Source: Vibrio variabilis (GTDB taxonomy: Bacteria > Pseudomonadota > Gammaproteobacteria > Enterobacterales > Vibrionaceae). From it: 64,000 nt of DNA. Position numbers and translations under genes: made by a program. The stretch is taken from positions 1 to 64,000 of the forward strand of contig NZ_JYJK01000105.1 in assembly GCF_003263785.1 (NCBI RefSeq). The letters are read 5' to 3'. The notes under the pieces were generated by a model. That model saw nothing but the letters and a program-made list of their open reading frames with translations. It did no database searches and had not been told where the DNA came from. How positions within the stretch are numbered: position 1 is the stretch's first letter; each line of letters starts with the position of its first letter. This document shows, piece after piece, positions 38,084-48,084 of this stretch.

Positions 38084-38656
38084 TTAAACAACAAACTGAA
38101 ACTGCGTCATTCGGTTTCCTGCTCCGTCTGTCGCTACATCCATTTGCAGCCAATCACGTTCACTTCCTCCCCACCACTCATTGCCTGTCTCACCTTTCAA
38201 GTAAAGCTGAGTCGTTAGAATTTCTCGCTGGCCCCGCCATAACTTCACATGAATGTGAGGTGGTCTCCCTGTGTATGGAACGGGATAAAGGGTTTGAAAC
38301 CGGCACTGTCCCTGAGCATCTGACTCAAGCGCAGCAAAGCCTGCAAAACTCGAGTCAAAACGCTCCGCATTGGGTTGCCTCGGATGTTCATACACACCTT
38401 GACCATCACATTGCCATATCTCCACACGCACCCCATTAAGCGGCTTAGCGTTACTATCCACAACACGAGTCACTAGAGTCATAGGTTCTCCAATGAGATT
38501 AGATTCATCGATGATTAAATTCGCTCGTAGTGGAATGGATGTAACCGGATAGAAAGGCCCTTCTGCCTGCCCTGGTGTTTTCTTCAGCTTAGTGTTTGCC
38601 AATACCGGCCAGGCAACAAATGCCGAGCACAGAGCTAAAAATTGTCTTCGCTGCAT
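38084..38656 (-). CDS. exported intradiol ring-cleavage dioxygenase family protein
   Basis: A 190-residue protein of the protocatechuate 3,4-dioxygenase/catechol 1,2-dioxygenase fold. It has an N-terminal Tat- or Sec-like signal (MQRRQFLALCSAFVAWPVLA) and a QAEGPFYP start of the fold. The four non-haem Fe(III) ligands can be placed: Tyr in GVYEHP, Tyr in LYPVPYTGRPPHIHVK, and the two His of HIH. No aromatic-catabolism genes are adjacent. Export and isolation suggest an extracytoplasmic role on an aromatic substrate, as for other signal-bearing members whose substrates are unknown. Confidence 0.82.
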   Translation of the reverse strand: MQRRQFLALCSAFVAWPVLANTKLKKTPGQAEGPFYPVTSIPLRANLIIDESNLIGEPMTLVTRVVDSNAKPLNGVRVEIWQCDGQGVYEHPRQPNAERFDSSFAGFAALESDAQGQCRFQTLYPVPYTGRPPHIHVKLWRGQREILTTQLYLKGETGNEWWGGSERDWLQMDVATDGAGNRMTQFQFVV

Positions 38657-38878
38657 AACTACACTCTCGTTTGGGAATATTTAGAGTGTGGTACGCAAAG
38701 GTCACCCTCGCTAGTACAAAATCGAACAAGAAACTACCAAGTAAATCGTCTGACCAGAGTTACCCTACTAATCAAAATGTTTTTCTGTCATTATGAACAG
38801 AATTGACGGCAGCCCCTACAATTCAAAATGAAGGTAGGAGCCGAGTAAAACATCCCAGTCGAAGGAGTAGATTCAGCG

Positions 38879-39253
38879 ATGACTTACGAAACAAAAACCA
38901 TGGAAGTGCCAGTCGCAATTGCAGACCGAGTACAGGCGTTGATCGACGGCCACATTGCCAAAGAAAAGTTTAATGCTGAGCGACGCGAGGTCGTGAATAA
39001 CCTACTCGCTATGGATGGTCTTAGCTGTGAGATGGCCGTGTACAGCCTGCCTCAAGATGAACTAATGAATACCTTGCGCTTTGTATATGAGCTGTCGGGT
39101 ACCAACAGCCGATTTGTTAAAAACATCCTGACTCAAACGCGTGAGAATCCGAATAAGAAACTGTCTGACTCTCAACGCTCATCAGCGAAAAGCTTGCTGT
39201 TTAACCTGCTGAACGATCCGTCTGTTGTATCTGCGATGAAAGAGACGTCTTAA
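38879..39253 (+). CDS. hypothetical helical protein
   Basis: A 124-residue soluble, mostly helical protein that I do not recognise. It begins TYETKTMEVPVAIADRVQALID and has mixed charge, two internal Cys or fewer and no membrane segment. The frame has normal codon use and is followed by a strong terminator. GGAG lies 13 bases before ATG 38879, rather far. It is probably a real gene restricted to vibrios; no function is inferred. Confidence 0.7.
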   Translation: MTYETKTMEVPVAIADRVQALIDGHIAKEKFNAERREVVNNLLAMDGLSCEMAVYSLPQDELMNTLRFVYELSGTNSRFVKNILTQTRENPNKKLSDSQRSSAKSLLFNLLNDPSVVSAMKETS

Positions 39254-39254
39254 T

Positions 39255-39294
39255 CAAAAAAACCGCCTGACGGAACCATACTTTCGTGAGGCGG
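39255..39294. terminator. terminator between the hypothetical gene and the lipoprotein gene
   Basis: CCGCCT-G-ACGGAA / TTTCGT-G-AGGCGG with an internal mismatch and a short loop. A8 on the left gives a U8 tract on the minus strand, so it mainly ends the leftward lipoprotein gene. Confidence 0.8.
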
Positions 39295-39334
39295 CATCTC
39301 TATAGCAATCGTAGTTTAAATGATTAGCTAAACC

Positions 39335-39907
39335 TTACTGTTCTGGTTGCCAACTCATCATGCTGTCAAAGACACTGCAATCGGACACGGCATCTGATGC
39401 CGATTCAATAAATACCTGCTGCGCCTCTGACACCGGATACTCTAGATAGTCTGAGCATTTCGCACTTTGCCCATTACCCACCACCACCGTCGAACCAATC
39501 TGCAACGTACATTTCACCAGTTTGTCGAGTGGTGACCACTGGTAGCATATTTCATAGTCTTTCCTATAATCCGCCGTTTTACCTGCTGGTTGATTAAACG
39601 CCCACCAGTTACCAAATTGGCTACCGGGGTTGGTACTGTTCCAAGCTCGATAGATTGTCACCTCTTCCGTGCTTTGATAAACGGCGCCTTGACACAAACC
39701 ACCGGACAGAGGTTCACCAATGGCTTTCGCTAGCATCTGAGGGTTGTCGACCTGTTTGAATTTTCCTGAAAACTCATTTGGTAGTTCAACTGAACCTACA
39801 CATTCAGTTCTTGCCGTTGGCGCCTCCCCACTAATGACATTACCTACTTGGCTGGCACAGCCCTGAATCATTACCATCGCTAAAACTGCGAGACTCCATC
39901 TCATCAT
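39335..39907 (-). CDS. hypothetical lipoprotein
   Basis: A 190-residue predicted lipoprotein. The signal ends at lipobox MIQGC (lipidated Cys 17), then a Cys-containing mature part with WAFNQPAGKTADYRKDYEICYQW. Six further cysteines suggest disulphides in the periplasm. AGGGAAAT precedes ATG 39907. The family was not recognised. Confidence 0.75.
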   Translation of the reverse strand: MMRWSLAVLAMVMIQGCASQVGNVISGEAPTARTECVGSVELPNEFSGKFKQVDNPQMLAKAIGEPLSGGLCQGAVYQSTEEVTIYRAWNSTNPGSQFGNWWAFNQPAGKTADYRKDYEICYQWSPLDKLVKCTLQIGSTVVVGNGQSAKCSDYLEYPVSEAQQVFIESASDAVSDCSVFDSMMSWQPEQ

Positions 39908-40096
39908 TATTTCCCTGCTGGCTGTTTTGGTCTTATTTCATTCGATAGAAGTAAACCTAGCTCACTATTCTCATCCTTCTTTAAACCTTGATCACATAGT
40001 CTACTAATTACATAAATATCGATAGGTCTGAATTTGGGACGAAATCTGTAGCAAATTGCTGTAGACTACGGCCTCATTTTTTCTAAGGGTATGGTT

Positions 40097-42076
40097 GTGA
40101 CAAGAGATCAGTTTGAATTGTTGGCACCGGGTGGTGATGTTGAGTCAATCAAAGCAGCGATCGCAGCGGGAGCAGATGCGGTGTACTGTGGATTGGATCG
40201 TTTTAACGCTCGAAACCGTGCAGCGAACTTAACGCTAGACAACCTTGCGGGCGTTCTTGAGCTTGCTCACGCCAATCAGTGCCAAGTGTTTCTGACGCTT
40301 AATGTACTAATCCTAGAGAGTGAAATTGCCGCTGTGATGCGCTTATTGGCGCAGTTGGTCAATACCGACATTGATGGCGTTATCGTTCAAGATCTTGGTT
40401 TAGCGTATTTGATTAAACGCCACTTCCCAAGTTTAGATGTTCATGCTTCAACGCAGCTCAACACTCACAATACTGGGCAAATCGAGTTTCTCAAACAGAT
40501 GACTGCCAGCCGCGTTAACCTATCTCGTGAGCTTAACATTGATGAGATTGCTCATCTCGCTCATTTTGGGCATCAACACGATGTGTTAATGGAAGTATTT
40601 GTTCATGGTTCATATTGCATCGGATTCTCTGGGCTTTGCTATATCAGCTCGGCGCGCAATGGCGCCTCTGGCAACCGTGGTCGTTGCAGTCAACCGTGTC
40701 GTGAACAATACCAAACCACCAAGCAAGGTTATGACTACCCACTAAACCTAAAAGACAACTCAGCATTTGGCGATCTTCAAGCGCTTGCCGACGCGGGTGT
40801 CTATTCACTAAAAGTCGAAGGGCGCATCAAAAAACCGCATTACGTTTATACCGTTGTCGACAACTGGCGCAAGCAAATAGACCGCTTGTGCGAAGGTGAA
40901 ACGCTTTCAGAAGATACCAGCGAGCTTTACACCGTATTTAACCGTGATTTCTCTAACGGTTTCCTACAAGGCGAATACGGCAAAAGCATGTATATCGACA
41001 ACCCAAGAGACAACGCGGTTACGCATTTCTCTAAGGTGTATCAATGTACCAGTACCGAGCAAGTTCAAGCGGTTAAGCAGCGTCTTTACGACAAAAAAAC
41101 CGATATTATCCAACATGTTGATGCACAAATCGCAGCGATGGATATCAACGCTGACCGCCCATCAGCAAGTTTGAAAGGTGCGATTGAAGCGCCAGAGTTA
41201 GAAAAATTGGCGCAAAACCCAGAGCTAAGCGGCCAAAAACCACTATCGGTGTTAGTTTCAAGCCCTGAAGATGCGACTCTTAGTTTGGAATCCGATGTTG
41301 AGGTCTATTTTCAGCTACCTATGGGATTAAGCGCGGAGCTACCCGCTATGATTTCGCTGTTTGAATCTAACCCGAATCTAAAACCTTGGTTCCCAGCCAT
41401 TCTCATCGGCGATGATTTTGAAGCGGCTAAAGTCTTTTTAGAAACGATTAAACCAAGACTGCTTATTACGAATAACTCAGGTGTCGGTTTCCACGCTCAA
41501 ACGCTAGGGTTAGATTGGGTAGCTGGTCCGCAAATGAACAGCACCAACTCGTACACATTGAAATGTCTTCAAGAAGAGTACTTTGCCGCTGGTGCGTTTT
41601 TATCTAATGAACTGAGTAACAAACAGCTCCGCTACATTCGAAGACCAAGTGGCATGCGCACATTCTATAGTGTGTACCATCCGAATACGTTACTGACAAG
41701 CCGCCAGTGTTTGTTCCAACAAACGGACGGTTGTAAGAAAATCAAAGTCAACAAAGGCTGCCTGAGACGCTGTAGTAAGCGTACGTCTATTATCAACCTT
41801 AAAGACAACCCTTATGTGGTTCAAAAGCAAAAAGGCTCTCACAATAGTCTCTACAGCGAGCACAATATTCTGAACCTAGATGTGCTGGCCGACCATCAAG
41901 ACCTTATTACCGATGTTTTTATCGATCTGAGAGATATTCAGACGGAAACAAAAGTGACCGGTAGCAAACTTGAGGTCATCGACGCCTTCAAAGCGCTACT
42001 TCTAGAGGACGGACGCAGTATCGTTGGCAACCTAATCCAGAACACTAGCAACCAACAATACCAAAAAGGCATTTAG
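40097..42076 (+). CDS. U32 peptidase-family protein (YegQ/RlhA-related)
   Basis: A protein of about 659 residues. The N-terminal 300 residues are the U32 domain: FELLAPGGDVESIKAAIAAGADAVY, STQLNTHNTGQIEFL, and the signature FVHGSYCIGFSGLCYISS, then NRGRCSQPCR. Relatives TrhP, RlhA and UbiU/V modify RNA or quinones and bind 4Fe-4S rather than acting as peptidases. The C-terminal half has its own Cys cluster (CKKIKVNKGCLRRCSKR). Length resembles RlhA (653), but the C-terminus does not look like it. A GTG start at 40097 fits AAGGG at seven bases; ATG 40091 is too close to it. Intact. Confidence 0.85.
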   Translation: MTRDQFELLAPGGDVESIKAAIAAGADAVYCGLDRFNARNRAANLTLDNLAGVLELAHANQCQVFLTLNVLILESEIAAVMRLLAQLVNTDIDGVIVQDLGLAYLIKRHFPSLDVHASTQLNTHNTGQIEFLKQMTASRVNLSRELNIDEIAHLAHFGHQHDVLMEVFVHGSYCIGFSGLCYISSARNGASGNRGRCSQPCREQYQTTKQGYDYPLNLKDNSAFGDLQALADAGVYSLKVEGRIKKPHYVYTVVDNWRKQIDRLCEGETLSEDTSELYTVFNRDFSNGFLQGEYGKSMYIDNPRDNAVTHFSKVYQCTSTEQVQAVKQRLYDKKTDIIQHVDAQIAAMDINADRPSASLKGAIEAPELEKLAQNPELSGQKPLSVLVSSPEDATLSLESDVEVYFQLPMGLSAELPAMISLFESNPNLKPWFPAILIGDDFEAAKVFLETIKPRLLITNNSGVGFHAQTLGLDWVAGPQMNSTNSYTLKCLQEEYFAAGAFLSNELSNKQLRYIRRPSGMRTFYSVYHPNTLLTSRQCLFQQTDGCKKIKVNKGCLRRCSKRTSIINLKDNPYVVQKQKGSHNSLYSEHNILNLDVLADHQDLITDVFIDLRDIQTETKVTGSKLEVIDAFKALLLEDGRSIVGNLIQNTSNQQYQKGI

Positions 42077-42101
42077 GGTAAAGCCCCCGCCTTCCTCAAA
42101 C

Positions 42102-42278
42102 CTATCCACTTGAAGCCGCGAGCTTTTTGATTTGTTCAAAGAGTTCTTCGGCTTCAGCGGTTAATTTTGAGTACATTTTGATGTCACCATTTCTCTGGGC
42201 ATGCATCGCTTGCTCTAGCAACATGGAATGGCGTTTTTTGAGTTTTCTAGCAGGATCGCGCTTTAAAAATGAGAACAT
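42102..42278 (-). CDS. small DUF6435-like protein
   Basis: A 58-residue charged helical protein, MFSFLKRDPARKLKKRHSML then a repeating QAMHAQRNGDIKMY helix. It fits the DUF6435 (Lacal_2735-like) family of small vibrio proteins. ATG 42278 has the excellent AAGGAGAG ribosome site; the in-frame start at 42320 lacks one. Role unknown. Confidence 0.8.
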   Translation of the reverse strand: MFSFLKRDPARKLKKRHSMLLEQAMHAQRNGDIKMYSKLTAEAEELFEQIKKLAASSG

Positions 42279-42601
42279 GACTCTCTCCTTGTATGATGTG
42301 AATTTCTGTACGAACGACACCTCTAAATAGATTTGCTTTCACGCTATAAACGCTCAAAATTAGAGTCTAACCGCACTAAAACGTAGGCATCATCACACTT
42401 TAAGACTCTCGTAAAAGCACTCAATATTAATGATAGTTATCACTATAAATAGTCCCAATAAATCAGATATTAATGTGTTAAATCATCACTAGGAAAATGT
42501 CGATTTTATAGAAGATAATTTTGTTTAATAAATGTTAAAATCCCAATATTCCTCGACTTTCAATGAGGACTACTCGGATGTTCAATGAGCAAGGAGATTT
42601 C
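42279..42601. other. AT-rich intergenic region upstream of tldD
   Basis: About 320 bases, very AT-rich at 42430-42550, with no ORF of note. TGATAGTTATCA near 42432 is a short palindrome but too short for a convincing Fur box. It probably contains the tldD promoter. No precursor-peptide ORF for the protease pair was found. Confidence 0.4.
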
Positions 42602-43986
42602 ATGCTTAATTCTGTAACGGCGAAAGCGGTGATTGATCACGCCCTATTCTTGGGGCAGATTTTGCTGAGCTATTCGTCGAGCACCATCAGACTAATTCGG
42701 TCCAAATCGCGTCTGGCGAAGTGGACAAAGTAAACTCAGGTATCGATTTTGGTATCGGGATCCGCCTTTTCTTCGGCCACAAAGTACTCTACGGCTACAC
42801 CAATAACACCGACGAAAACGAACTCAAGCGAGTGACATCATTGCTCGCTGCAAAAGACAAGCGTGAGCAAATCGCGACGGCAGGTGCGCTTAATCTTAAT
42901 CGCTACCCTATCCAGCATGGTTGCCGTTTGCCACTTAACAAGGACGCCAATCTAGATTCAAAAATCGCCTTCTTACTTCAAACCGACGCGGCTGCACGTG
43001 CCGAAAGTGAATACATTACTCAGTTTATTGGCAATGTTTTACAGCGCGAGCAGCAAGTTTCCATCTTCAATTCTGAAGGTCTGCATGTTGATGATACGCG
43101 CCACTACATTCGCGTGTCGGGTAACACCGTTGCTCAAAAAGGCAACGAGCAATCTTCTGGTTCAGAAGGTCCTGGTGCACTGTCTGGCTGGGAATTTAGC
43201 GAACAGCTTGATGCTCAAGAGCTAGGCAAAACCATTGCTCAGCAAGCATTGGTAAAACTAGGCGCGGACGCGTGCCCTTCCGGCGAAATGCCCGTAGTTA
43301 TTGGTAATGGCTTTGGTGGCGTCATCTTCCACGAAGCGTGTGGTCACCTGCTTGAAACCACATCCGTGGCTAAAAAAGCGTCAGTGTTCCATGACAAAAT
43401 GGGCGAGATGATCGCTCATACAGCAGTGAGTGCCGTTGATGATGGCACTATGACTAATGAGTGGGGCTCTATCCATGTTGACGACGAAGGTATGGCAACT
43501 CAACGAACGCAACTCATTAAAGACGGCAAGCTAACCAGCTTTATGGTCGATAAAATGGGCGGCATGAAGACAGGCTTTGAACCAACAGGCTCTGGTCGTC
43601 GCCAAAACTACAAATTTGCGCCCACGTCACGCATGCGTAACACCTTCATAGAGGCTGGTGAACATTCTCTAGATGATATGTTAGCCGGTGTTGAACGTGG
43701 TATTTATGCTAAAAAAATGGGCGGCGGCTCAGTACAGCCAGGTACAGGTGAATTCAACTTTGCCGTTCGTGAAGCTTACCTGATTGAAAACGGAAAAATC
43801 ACCAAACCTCTCAAAACCGCAACACTGATTAGTACCGGACCAAAGGTGCTTAAGGAAATCAGCATGGTTGGTAAAGATATGGCACTGGCCCCTGGTATGT
43901 GTGGTTCAGTAAGTGGTGCAGTACCGACAACGGTAGGTCAGCCTTCGTTAAAAGTTGATAACATTCTTGTGGGAGGTGGTAACTAA
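42602..43986 (+). CDS. tldD: TldD-family metalloprotease, frame interrupted at the N-terminus
   Basis: Zinc metalloprotease subunit of the TldD/TldE heterodimer, which degrades unfolded or modified peptides and matures some ribosomal peptides. The metal site HEACGHLLE is present, as are GWEF, GTGEFNF and a C-terminal GGGN. The true start is ATG 42602 (AAGGAG five bases upstream). One missing G in G42652-42655 breaks the frame; restored, it reads HALFLGADFAELFVEHHQTN into EVDKVNSG, about 461 residues. Without the fix the protein seems to lack its first 40 residues. The stop overlaps the tldE start. Confidence 0.9.
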
Positions 43987-45329
43987 TGAGCCAAGACAAA
44001 CAACTTCTTGATGCCGTCGATTACGTCCTTTCAGAAGCCAAGCGCCAAGGTGCTGAAGCGGATGTCATCGTCAATCGTAGCAACAGCTTTTCCCTAAAAG
44101 CGAACCAAGGCCAACTGGATGAGTACAAAGTGAGCTCAAGCCAAGTGCTTGGAGTTCGCGTTGTCAAAGATGCACGAATTGCCACCAGCTACTCGGAATC
44201 ATTAGAGACCTCTAGTCTCGATCTCATGCTGACCAACGCCCTTCAAAGCGCACGTTTTTCTAAGCAAGACGAGCATCAGACTATTCGCTGTATCGATAGC
44301 AAAATTACCACGGATGTTGCAGAAATTGCTCAGCAAGATACCACATCTGCCGATGAGAAGATTGAGCTATCACTTGCACTAGAGCAAGGGGTTGTTTCCC
44401 TACCCCACGCCTCGAGTGCTCCCTACAACGGTTATGCTGATGGAGAGAGCCAGCTTATTCTCGCCAACACGCAAGGGACACTTTGCCAGCATTTTGAGCG
44501 CTCATTTAGCTGCTACGCATACACGCTATTTGAAAAAGACGGCAAGCAATCCATGGCGGGTAAAGTCTCGGTCGGTCGCCGCTTTGATGAGCTGAAACCG
44601 AACTACTGTATCGAGCAAGGCTACAACCTAGCCAGAGATTTACTCGATGGCGCACCAGTTGCAACTGGTGAATATTCGGCTATTTTCGATGTCGGAGCAT
44701 TGAGCAGCCTGTTTGGTGCATTTGGCAGTGCGTTCTCGGGTGTGAGTGCTATGAAAGGCATTACACCACTGGCGAACAAAGTTGGCCAGTCTGTTGCCAG
44801 TGAGCTAATCACCCTCACCGACGCAGCGTACATGCAAAACGGCATGGCAATCGCGGCATTTGATAGTGAAGGTTTTGCAACACAAGACAACATCCTAATC
44901 GCTAACGGACAACTAAATACCCTACTCCACAACAGCCACACTGCAAGCTACCTTGGTACAGTATCTACCGCGAGCGCAGCGCGTGGTGCTAAATCGAGCC
45001 TAGATGTTTCCGCAAATCACAAAGTGATTGCTACCGGTCAAAGCAGTTCTAGTGAGGTTAAAGCGGGTGAATATCTCGAGCTTGTTGAACTGCAAGGTGT
45101 TCATTCGGGTGCGGATCCAGTGAGCGGTGATTTCTCATTTGGTGCTAGCGGCTTCTTGTGCCGTGACGGCGTGCGAGTTCAGCCGGTACGTGGTATTACG
45201 GTTGCTGGCAACTTCTACAAGATGTTGCAAGAAGTAGACGCAGTAGGTGACCGTCAATTGGTTAACGATAGTCGGACTTTCTTCGCTCCGGATGTACGAT
45301 TTGCACGGTTGAGTATTGGGGGTAAATAG
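43986..45329 (+). CDS. tldE: TldE/PmbA-family subunit
   Basis: A 447-residue partner of TldD that lacks the zinc motif. Family segments are VIVNRSNSFSLKANQG, VLGVRVVKDARIATSYS, FDVGALSSLFGAFGSAFSG and the ending FYKMLQEVDAVGDRQL. It overlaps tldD by one base, so both are made together. Adjacency of tldD and tldE is unlike E. coli, where tldD and pmbA are far apart, and suggests a second, dedicated protease pair. Intact. Confidence 0.9.
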   Translation: MSQDKQLLDAVDYVLSEAKRQGAEADVIVNRSNSFSLKANQGQLDEYKVSSSQVLGVRVVKDARIATSYSESLETSSLDLMLTNALQSARFSKQDEHQTIRCIDSKITTDVAEIAQQDTTSADEKIELSLALEQGVVSLPHASSAPYNGYADGESQLILANTQGTLCQHFERSFSCYAYTLFEKDGKQSMAGKVSVGRRFDELKPNYCIEQGYNLARDLLDGAPVATGEYSAIFDVGALSSLFGAFGSAFSGVSAMKGITPLANKVGQSVASELITLTDAAYMQNGMAIAAFDSEGFATQDNILIANGQLNTLLHNSHTASYLGTVSTASAARGAKSSLDVSANHKVIATGQSSSSEVKAGEYLELVELQGVHSGADPVSGDFSFGASGFLCRDGVRVQPVRGITVAGNFYKMLQEVDAVGDRQLVNDSRTFFAPDVRFARLSIGGK

Positions 45330-45348
45330 ACTTACCAGTAGATAGATA

Positions 45349-45380
45349 TTCCCCAGCGACGTATCGCTGGGGACTTTTCT
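45349..45380 (+). terminator. terminator of tldD-tldE
   Basis: CCCCAGCGA / TCGCTGGGG stem with loop CGTA followed by ACTTTTCT. Confidence 0.8.
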
Positions 45381-45438
45381 CACTCGAGTTGAGTGGCGTA
45401 GGGGTTTCCCAACTCTTATTCCCGTTTAAAACTAAGCA

Positions 45439-46430
45439 CTACTTGTAGCTCAACTCGGTCGCTTTGCCTTTGAAAATTCGATACACCATGAAGGTGTAAA
45501 GCAATATCATTGGCATGACCACCATTACACCAAAGCCAACAATCATTAGTGTCGCTGGTGACGAAGCCGCCTCTTGTGCAGTCATTAAGCCCGGCACAAC
45601 CTGCGGGAAAAAGCTGTAAGCGAGCCCCATAAAACTCAAGGCAAAAATGAGCGTAACACCGAAAAATGGCCAACGCACCCCCATGTCATCAACAGTTGGA
45701 ACTTGTCGGAGGTACCTATCCACCAAGAATATTGTGGCTAGAACAACCAACGGGACTGGTGCTAACAGCAAGATCTCCGGGAAACTAAACCAACGCGATG
45801 CCACTTCTTCATTTACGATTGGATTTACTACACTCACAGCTAGAATCCCTGACGCTGCCAGCCAACCCGCACGACGAGACCAACGCGCTGAGCGCACTTG
45901 TAATTCACCTTCAGTCTTCAAGACCAGCCACGCCCCTCCTATGTAGACATAAGCTGCAGCAACACACACTGCACTTAACCATGCAAACCAGATGGCTTCC
46001 GTTGTTTGTTCAAAGCCCATAATGTAACGCCCCACCATGTAGCCTTGGGTTAAGGCCGTGATCAATGAACCGATTCTGAAGCACCAATCCCAGCGGTTTT
46101 TATGGTCAGAGATAGCTTTCGCTCTAAAGTCGAAGGCGACACCACGCATGATCAAAGCAATAAGCATAATAGCGGTCGGCATGTAGAGCTCGGTTAAAAT
46201 TAAGCTATGAGCGGTAGGAAAAGCGATAAGCAAAATACCCACCGCCAGCACTAGCCAAGTTTCGTTGGCGTCCCAGAAGGGCCAATTGACGCGATCATTC
46301 TGTCACGTTGAGCTTCATTATCACTGGGCAATAGGATACCGACGCCTAAGTCATACCCATCTAATACTGCGTACATGAACACTGAGAAGCCTAACAGCAA
46401 CAGATAAATTTCCGGTAAATAGTCGAGCAT
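45439..46430 (-). CDS. cioB: cytochrome bd-type (cyanide-insensitive) quinol oxidase subunit II, frame interrupted
   Basis: Subunit II of a bd-type oxidase of the CioAB kind, which reduces oxygen with quinol electrons. Family segments are FMYAVLDGYDLGVGILLP, the GPFWDANETWLVLAVG helix, and LMIVGFGVMVVMPMILLYTF. The break is at G46279-46281. One extra C on the coding strand turns the read SGTPTK into FWDANETWL, and the frame then continues to 45439, about 330 residues. The ATG at 46430 is two bases after the cioA stop, so the two genes are coupled. Confidence 0.92.
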
Positions 46431-46432
46431 TA

Positions 46433-47764
46433 TTAAGCCTCTTGTTGTTTCATTGGGACTTCATGAGCAACGATGTCTTTTCGTGCCAGGTAGAACAAAG
46501 TGTGAACATACGCCACCAGTAACACAGCATAAATCGCTAAATACATGATAAGTGACGTCATAACACTTCCACTCGGAACGGTCGTGACGGCTTCCGAAGT
46601 CCGCAATACGCCACTAACCAACCAAGGCTGTCGTCCAATCTCTGTCACGTACCAACCGGCTAACGTCGCCACCCAGCCAGAGAAGGTCATCGTGAGAGTG
46701 ACGTATAAGTACGGCTTCGGTAGTTCCTTTTTACGGAACAGCCTTATTGCTCCATACCAACTGACAAGTAGCATCAAGATCCCCACTCCTACCATCACTC
46801 TAAAACCGAAGAATAACGGTGTCACTGGTGGATGGTCAGGCGCGAACTCGTTCAGCCCCTTGATTTCACCGTTTAAATCATGGGTGAGGATTAAGCTAGC
46901 AACATTGGGTATACCGATTTCAAAGTCATTGCTGCGCGTCTCCTCGTTCGGCAAGGCGAACAATAACAGCGGAGCACCTTTTTCAGTTTCCCAGACCCCT
47001 TCCATTGCAGCAATCTTGGCTGGTTGATGTTCAAGCGTGTTCAAACCATGCAAGTCGCCTACGAAAATCTGCACCGGAATGAAACCAGCCGCTGAGAACA
47101 GCGCTACTTTTAACCCCAGTTTAGCCGAGCGATGATCTGACTTGCGGATCACTTGATAGGCAGAAATACCTGCAATTAAAAAGCTCGCAGTCAGCGCCGA
47201 GGCCAGCAACGTATGCGCAAAACGGTATGGCAGCGAAGGATTCAAAATCACTTCCTTCCAACTCGTCACATGGACAATTCCATCAATGACTTCGTATCCA
47301 GCGGGCGTATGCATCCAGCTATTGAGCACCAAAATCCAGAATGCTGACATACTGGTTCCAATAGCGACTAGAACAGTGGCGAGTGTGTGGGCCCATTCAG
47401 GTACCCTACCCCGACCGAATAGCATAACGCCGAGGAAAGTGGCTTCCATAAAGAAAGCAGTCATCACCTCGTATCCGAGCAATGGCCCGGCTACATTACC
47501 GACTCGTTCCATAAATCCAGGCCAATTGGTACCGAACTGAAAACTCATAGTAATCCCGGACACCACTCCCAGGGCAAATGTAAGCGCAAAAATCTTCACC
47601 CAAAAGTAATACACATCCAACCAAACCGGTGCTTGCGTTCGAACGTACCTCCACTTGAAGAACACCAGCATCCAAGCCAGCGCGATGGTGATAGTAGGAA
47701 AAAGAATGTGGAAGCTAATGTTGGCCGCGAACTGTATTCGCGACAGAATGAGGGTATCTAACAT
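46433..47764 (-). CDS. cioA: cytochrome bd-type quinol oxidase subunit I, short Q-loop (CioA)
   Basis: A 443-residue subunit I carrying the haem ligands. His near the start (SRIQFAANISFHILFP) and Met in the GLNEF-containing region fit CydA. It has about nine helices, and the quinol loop is short. At this length it resembles the CioA branch rather than E. coli CydA (522 residues), so the enzyme should be less cyanide-sensitive. GAGGACC precedes ATG 47764. An FNR-like box lies about 120 bases upstream. The frame is intact. Confidence 0.92.
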   Translation of the reverse strand: MLDTLILSRIQFAANISFHILFPTITIALAWMLVFFKWRYVRTQAPVWLDVYYFWVKIFALTFALGVVSGITMSFQFGTNWPGFMERVGNVAGPLLGYEVMTAFFMEATFLGVMLFGRGRVPEWAHTLATVLVAIGTSMSAFWILVLNSWMHTPAGYEVIDGIVHVTSWKEVILNPSLPYRFAHTLLASALTASFLIAGISAYQVIRKSDHRSAKLGLKVALFSAAGFIPVQIFVGDLHGLNTLEHQPAKIAAMEGVWETEKGAPLLLFALPNEETRSNDFEIGIPNVASLILTHDLNGEIKGLNEFAPDHPPVTPLFFGFRVMVGVGILMLLVSWYGAIRLFRKKELPKPYLYVTLTMTFSGWVATLAGWYVTEIGRQPWLVSGVLRTSEAVTTVPSGSVMTSLIMYLAIYAVLLVAYVHTLFYLARKDIVAHEVPMKQQEA

Positions 47765-47883
47765 CTTGGGTCCTCAGAAAAAATCACGTGCCAAAACTAA
47801 ACCGTTTGTAATTTAATTACGAAAAACAACGTCATTTGGATTCGTGCATAGAGAAATACAGGTCATTCTGTTTTCTTTCAACC

Positions 47884-47897
47884 ATGATTTATATCAA
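47884..47897 (-). promoter_or_regulatory. FNR-like box upstream of cioA
   Basis: On the minus strand TTGATATAAATCAT, nine of ten conserved positions of TTGAT-N4-ATCAA. Its place before an oxygen-reductase operon is fitting. The promoter -10 could not be fixed, so activation or repression is not assigned. Confidence 0.5.
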
Positions 47898-48084
47898 GCC
47901 AAGGAACGAAATGAGTCCGACAAATTGTATCAAAGCATCAGAAAGAGCCTCAAAGCATGGATAAATGCAAGAAAATATTACACAGCTAGTTCACATGCTA
48001 ATTTCATCGGATAATCCATAACAATCGTTCGGTAAAAATGAAATATAGTTACAGAATCATTATTTCTAACAAGGATACTTGCTT

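Noticed and set aside
42425..42450. A Fur box upstream of tldD
   Set aside because: TGATAGTTATCA is too short for the 7-1-7 pattern and there is no iron gene nearby.
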